From RGIG7300 sp045657645 (GTDB lineage Bacteria; Bacillota; Clostridia; Oscillospirales; CAG-272): a stretch of 9,565 nt of DNA. The translations under genes and the position numbers were made by a program. Location of the stretch: positions 1 through 9,565 of the forward strand of contig JAZOTL010000031.1 of NCBI GenBank assembly GCA_045657645.1, in the 5' to 3' direction. The number at the start of each line of letters is the position of its first letter. The stretch's first letter is position 1. This document shows positions 7,443 to 9,565 of the stretch, piece by piece. The notes beneath the pieces are model-generated. The model saw only the letters and a program-made list of their open reading frames with translations. It did not search any database and had not been told where the DNA came from.

Positions 7443-7465
7443 ATACATAGAAATTTACTATATAA

Positions 7466-7494
7466 ATAGTACATTATTCGCCCCTAAAAGTCAA
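7466..7494 (-). promoter_or_regulatory. SigA-type promoter for the lipoprotein gene
   Basis: On the minus strand, -35 TTGACT (7494-7489), 17-base spacer and -10 TACTAT (7471-7466). Each hexamer matches the consensus at five and four or more positions. Predicted transcript start is near 7459, giving a leader of about 26 bases before ATG 7433. This suggests vegetative expression rather than control by SigG. Confidence 0.85.
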
Positions 7495-7508
7495 CAGAAT
7501 AGTTGACT
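7489..7508. repeat. Inverted repeat spanning the two divergent -35 boxes
   Basis: Arms AGTCAAC (7489-7495) and GTTGACT (7502-7508) are perfect reverse complements separated by six bases, AGAATA. Six of the seven bases in each arm are the -35 hexamer of one promoter, so much of the symmetry follows from two identical -35 boxes facing away from each other; only the extra G/C pair is beyond that. It could be an operator covering both promoters, but this is inference. Confidence 0.7.
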
Positions 7509-7531
7509 AAAAACCTTTGCTATGGTACAAT
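7503..7531 (+). promoter_or_regulatory. SigA-type promoter for the GH106-like gene
   Basis: TTGACT (7503-7508), 17-base spacer, TACAAT (7526-7531). Both hexamers differ from consensus at one position and the spacing is ideal. The predicted start near 7538 gives a leader of about 25 bases, followed by GAGG at 7551-7554 and ATG at 7563. Confidence 0.88.
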
Positions 7532-7562
7532 TTTTATATATTAATATAATGAGGAAAGCGTT

Positions 7563-9565
7563 ATGGAAAACAAAAATAATATCCTTGAAGAAATAAAAAA
7601 TAACAGTATGGAATACGGCAGTATTCCCTTCTGGAGTTGGAACGATAAGCTTGATCCTAAAGAATTGCGCCGTCAGATAAATGATATGAAGGATATCAAT
7701 ATGAACGGCTTTTTTATGCACGCAAGAAGCGGTCTTGAAACCGAATATTTAAGCGACGAATGGTATGAGTGTATTACCGAATGTATTGATGAAGCTAAAA
7801 AGCTTGGTATGGAAGCATGGTCCTATGACGAAAATGGCTGGCCCAGCGGGTTTGCAGGCGGAAAGCTTCTTGATAACGAAAAGAATTTTGCACGTTACCT
7901 TGAATATGAAGTGCTTGACCATTTTGACAGCGAAGCTCTTGCAGTTTATTCCCTTTGTGATAACAAAGCAACTCTTTTAAGCAACCAAACCGAGGGCGTT
8001 AGCGAATATCACACAATCTACCGCCGCTCTGACGGTTCTTACGTAGATACAATGGACCCCACCATTACGCAGCAATTTATAGAAGCCACACACGCAGACT
8101 ACAAGGAAAAATGCGGGGATGACTTTGGAAAAGCAATGCCCGGATTTTTCACCGACGAGCCTCAGTACTACCGTTGGAAAACAGTTTGGTCTGATATGAT
8201 GTATACCGAATTTGAAAAGAATTACGGTTATGACGTTAAGAGCAATCTATTAGCTTTGTTTATAAACGTTTGTGGCGCTGATGAATTCAGATATGATTAC
8301 TACAAGCTTTGCCACAATATGTTTATCGACAATTTTATTAAACCTATATACGAATGGTGTAATGAAAACGGTGTGGCAATAACAGGCCATGCAATAGAGG
8401 AAAAAACTCTCACAGGACAGATGTGGTGTTGCGGCGGTATTATGCCCTTCTATGAATATATGACAATACCCGGAGTAGACTTCCTCGGAAAAAGCGTAGG
8501 AAATGATATCTCCTCAAAGCAGGTTGGTTCCGTTGCCGCACAGCTTGGCAAGAAAAAGATACTTTCCGAAATGTTTGCTTGCTGCGGTTGGGACGTTACT
8601 CCCCTTGAGCTTAAGCGTATTGCCGAGCATCAGTATTACGGTGGTGTTAACGTTATGTGCCAGCACCTCTACCCCTATTCAATCAGAGGTCAGCGTAAGC
8701 GTGACTATCCCGCATTCTATTCAGAGCATCACACCTGGCATAAGTGCCTTGCAGACTTCAACCTTTATTTCAACCGTTTAGGATATATGCTTTCCCGTGG
8801 AGAAGAGGTAGCTAACATTCTTGTTATACATCCTATCCATAGTGCATATATGAAGTTTATACGCACTAATGACTGGCCCTCTGTTGAAGAGCTTGAAATG
8901 AGCTTTGGTAACCTTACAAACTGCCTGTCGCAAAACCAGATGCTTTATCACTACGGTGATGAAAACCTTATGAAGAGATATGCATCCGTAAAAGACGGAA
9001 ACCTTACGATAGGTAATTGCACATACGATTACGTTGTTCTGCCCCGCCTTTACACACTTGATAAAGAAACAGCAGACCTCTTAAAGGATTACCTTGCACA
9101 GGGCGGTAAGCTTGCTTCTTACGATGCAAAGCTTCCTGAATGTATCGAAGGCAGAAAAGCCGATATGAGCTGGCTTGTACCTAACACCACTATAGGTGAT
9201 ATATGTGCACAAAACCTTGTTACAGCCCGCGTAAACGGCTCAGAAGCCCTTGGTATAAGAGTAATGGTAAGAGAATATGAAGGCAAGAAGATATTCTACA
9301 TTCTCAATCTCGACAAACGCCCCGTTAAGGATGTTCATTTTACCATAAAGAATATTGATAATATTTCTGTTATCGATTTGGAAAATCTTAAGATGACAGG
9401 TATAGCAGCAGAAAAGACAAGTGAAGCTCTTGAGTTCACACTCGATTTTGACGCTGTTGGCTCCTACGTTCTTATTGACGAGGCTCACGAGGTTCCTGAA
9501 AAGAAAGAGATAAAAGAAATACCTACCTCTATCTTTAATCTTGAAACCCTGCCTGAAAACGCCAT
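7563..9565 (+). CDS. GH106-like glycoside hydrolase, 3' end outside window
   Basis: Probable cytoplasmic glycosidase; 667 residues are visible with no stop before the window ends. The start ATG has GAGG (7551-7554) eight bases upstream and a strong promoter before it. The N-terminus (MENKNNILEEIKNN) has no signal peptide. Motifs of the GH106/PF17132-type family, known for alpha-L-rhamnosidases, appear in order: IPFWSWNDKL (21-30), NGFFMHARSGLETEYLS (48-64), WSYDENGWPSGFAGG (86-100), FFTDEPQYYR (195-204), ITGHAIEE (273-280), SEMFACCGWDVTP (335-347), GVNVMCQHLYPYS (361-373). A beta-rich part begins near 560 (IRVMVREYEGKKIFYILNLDK). The Asp/Glu residues in YDENGWP and FTDEP are candidate active-site residues, unproven. 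Many relatives are annotated only as glycosyl hydrolase, so rhamnose as substrate is a guess. A transport or sugar-use gene may lie to the right. Confidence 0.88.
   Translation, partial: MENKNNILEEIKNNSMEYGSIPFWSWNDKLDPKELRRQINDMKDINMNGFFMHARSGLETEYLSDEWYECITECIDEAKKLGMEAWSYDENGWPSGFAGGKLLDNEKNFARYLEYEVLDHFDSEALAVYSLCDNKATLLSNQTEGVSEYHTIYRRSDGSYVDTMDPTITQQFIEATHADYKEKCGDDFGKAMPGFFTDEPQYYRWKTVWSDMMYTEFEKNYGYDVKSNLLALFINVCGADEFRYDYYKLCHNMFIDNFIKPIYEWCNENGVAITGHAIEEKTLTGQMWCCGGIMPFYEYMTIPGVDFLGKSVGNDISSKQVGSVAAQLGKKKILSEMFACCGWDVTPLELKRIAEHQYYGGVNVMCQHLYPYSIRGQRKRDYPAFYSEHHTWHKCLADFNLYFNRLGYMLSRGEEVANILVIHPIHSAYMKFIRTNDWPSVEELEMSFGNLTNCLSQNQMLYHYGDENLMKRYASVKDGNLTIGNCTYDYVVLPRLYTLDKETADLLKDYLAQGGKLASYDAKLPECIEGRKADMSWLVPNTTIGDICAQNLVTARVNGSEALGIRVMVREYEGKKIFYILNLDKRPVKDVHFTIKNIDNISVIDLENLKMTGIAAEKTSEALEFTLDFDAVGSYVLIDEAHEVPEKKEIKEIPTSIFNLETLPENA

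Noticed and set aside
7446..7448. ATG at 7448 as the start of the lipoprotein
   Set aside because: It has no ribosome binding site, and the next in-frame ATG at 7433 has GGAG at good spacing.
7545..7550. Second -10-like TATAAT before the glycosidase
   Set aside because: No -35 at proper spacing, and transcription from it would start within or past the ribosome site.
8503..8781. Plus-strand open frame inside the glycosidase
   Set aside because: It is in another frame of a gene with family motifs throughout.
1..9565. CRISPR arrays, tRNA or rRNA genes, insertion sequences
   Set aside because: No regularly spaced direct repeats, cloverleaf-like segments, rRNA motifs, transposase or terminal inverted repeats were seen.

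Overview
The window looks like chromosomal DNA of an endospore-forming, low-to-mid GC Clostridia member (Firmicutes), probably a gut or rumen type. The signs are a forespore sigma factor (sigG), strong AGGAGG-type ribosome binding sites, SLH-type surface anchoring, a lipoprotein signal peptide and carbohydrate-active enzymes. This placement is inferred from gene content; no rRNA or other phylogenetic marker was compared.

Layout. (1) Bases 2-5132, plus strand: a co-directional, tightly spaced run of three genes. These are the 3' part of glnS (glutaminyl-tRNA synthetase, entering from the left edge), an M29-family metallo-aminopeptidase 12 bases later, and 25 bases after that an exported SLH-anchored sialate-O-acetylesterase-like enzyme. 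The run ends in a hairpin terminator at 5144-5169. (2) Bases 5279-6076, plus strand: sigG as a single gene. (3) Bases 6105-7433, minus strand: a lipoprotein with a C-terminal amidase_6-like (cysteine peptidase/amidase) domain, convergent with sigG. The two genes share a 19-bp perfect-stem bidirectional terminator that contains both stop codons. (4) Bases 7434-7562: a compact divergent control region with two strong SigA-type promoters back to back. Their -35 boxes form an inverted repeat. (5) From 7563 to the right edge, plus strand: a GH106-like glycoside hydrolase without a signal peptide, cut off by the window end.

The first three genes may be one transcript, but they do not form an obvious pathway: translation, peptide turnover and surface polysaccharide deacetylation. 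sigG stands apart from the spoIIGA-sigE-sigG arrangement known from Bacillus. The lipoprotein and the glycoside hydrolase are tied together by their overlapping promoters, which probably compete or share a regulator. There is no stretch over 300 bases without a gene, and I see no mobile element, CRISPR array, tRNA or rRNA. Nothing here is clearly a new multi-gene system. The best leads are the divergent promoter/palindrome, the terminator that overlaps both coding ends, and several replaced residues at usually conserved active or regulatory sites (GlnRS HIGS, M29 Phe349, esterase Asn599, SigG Asp44).
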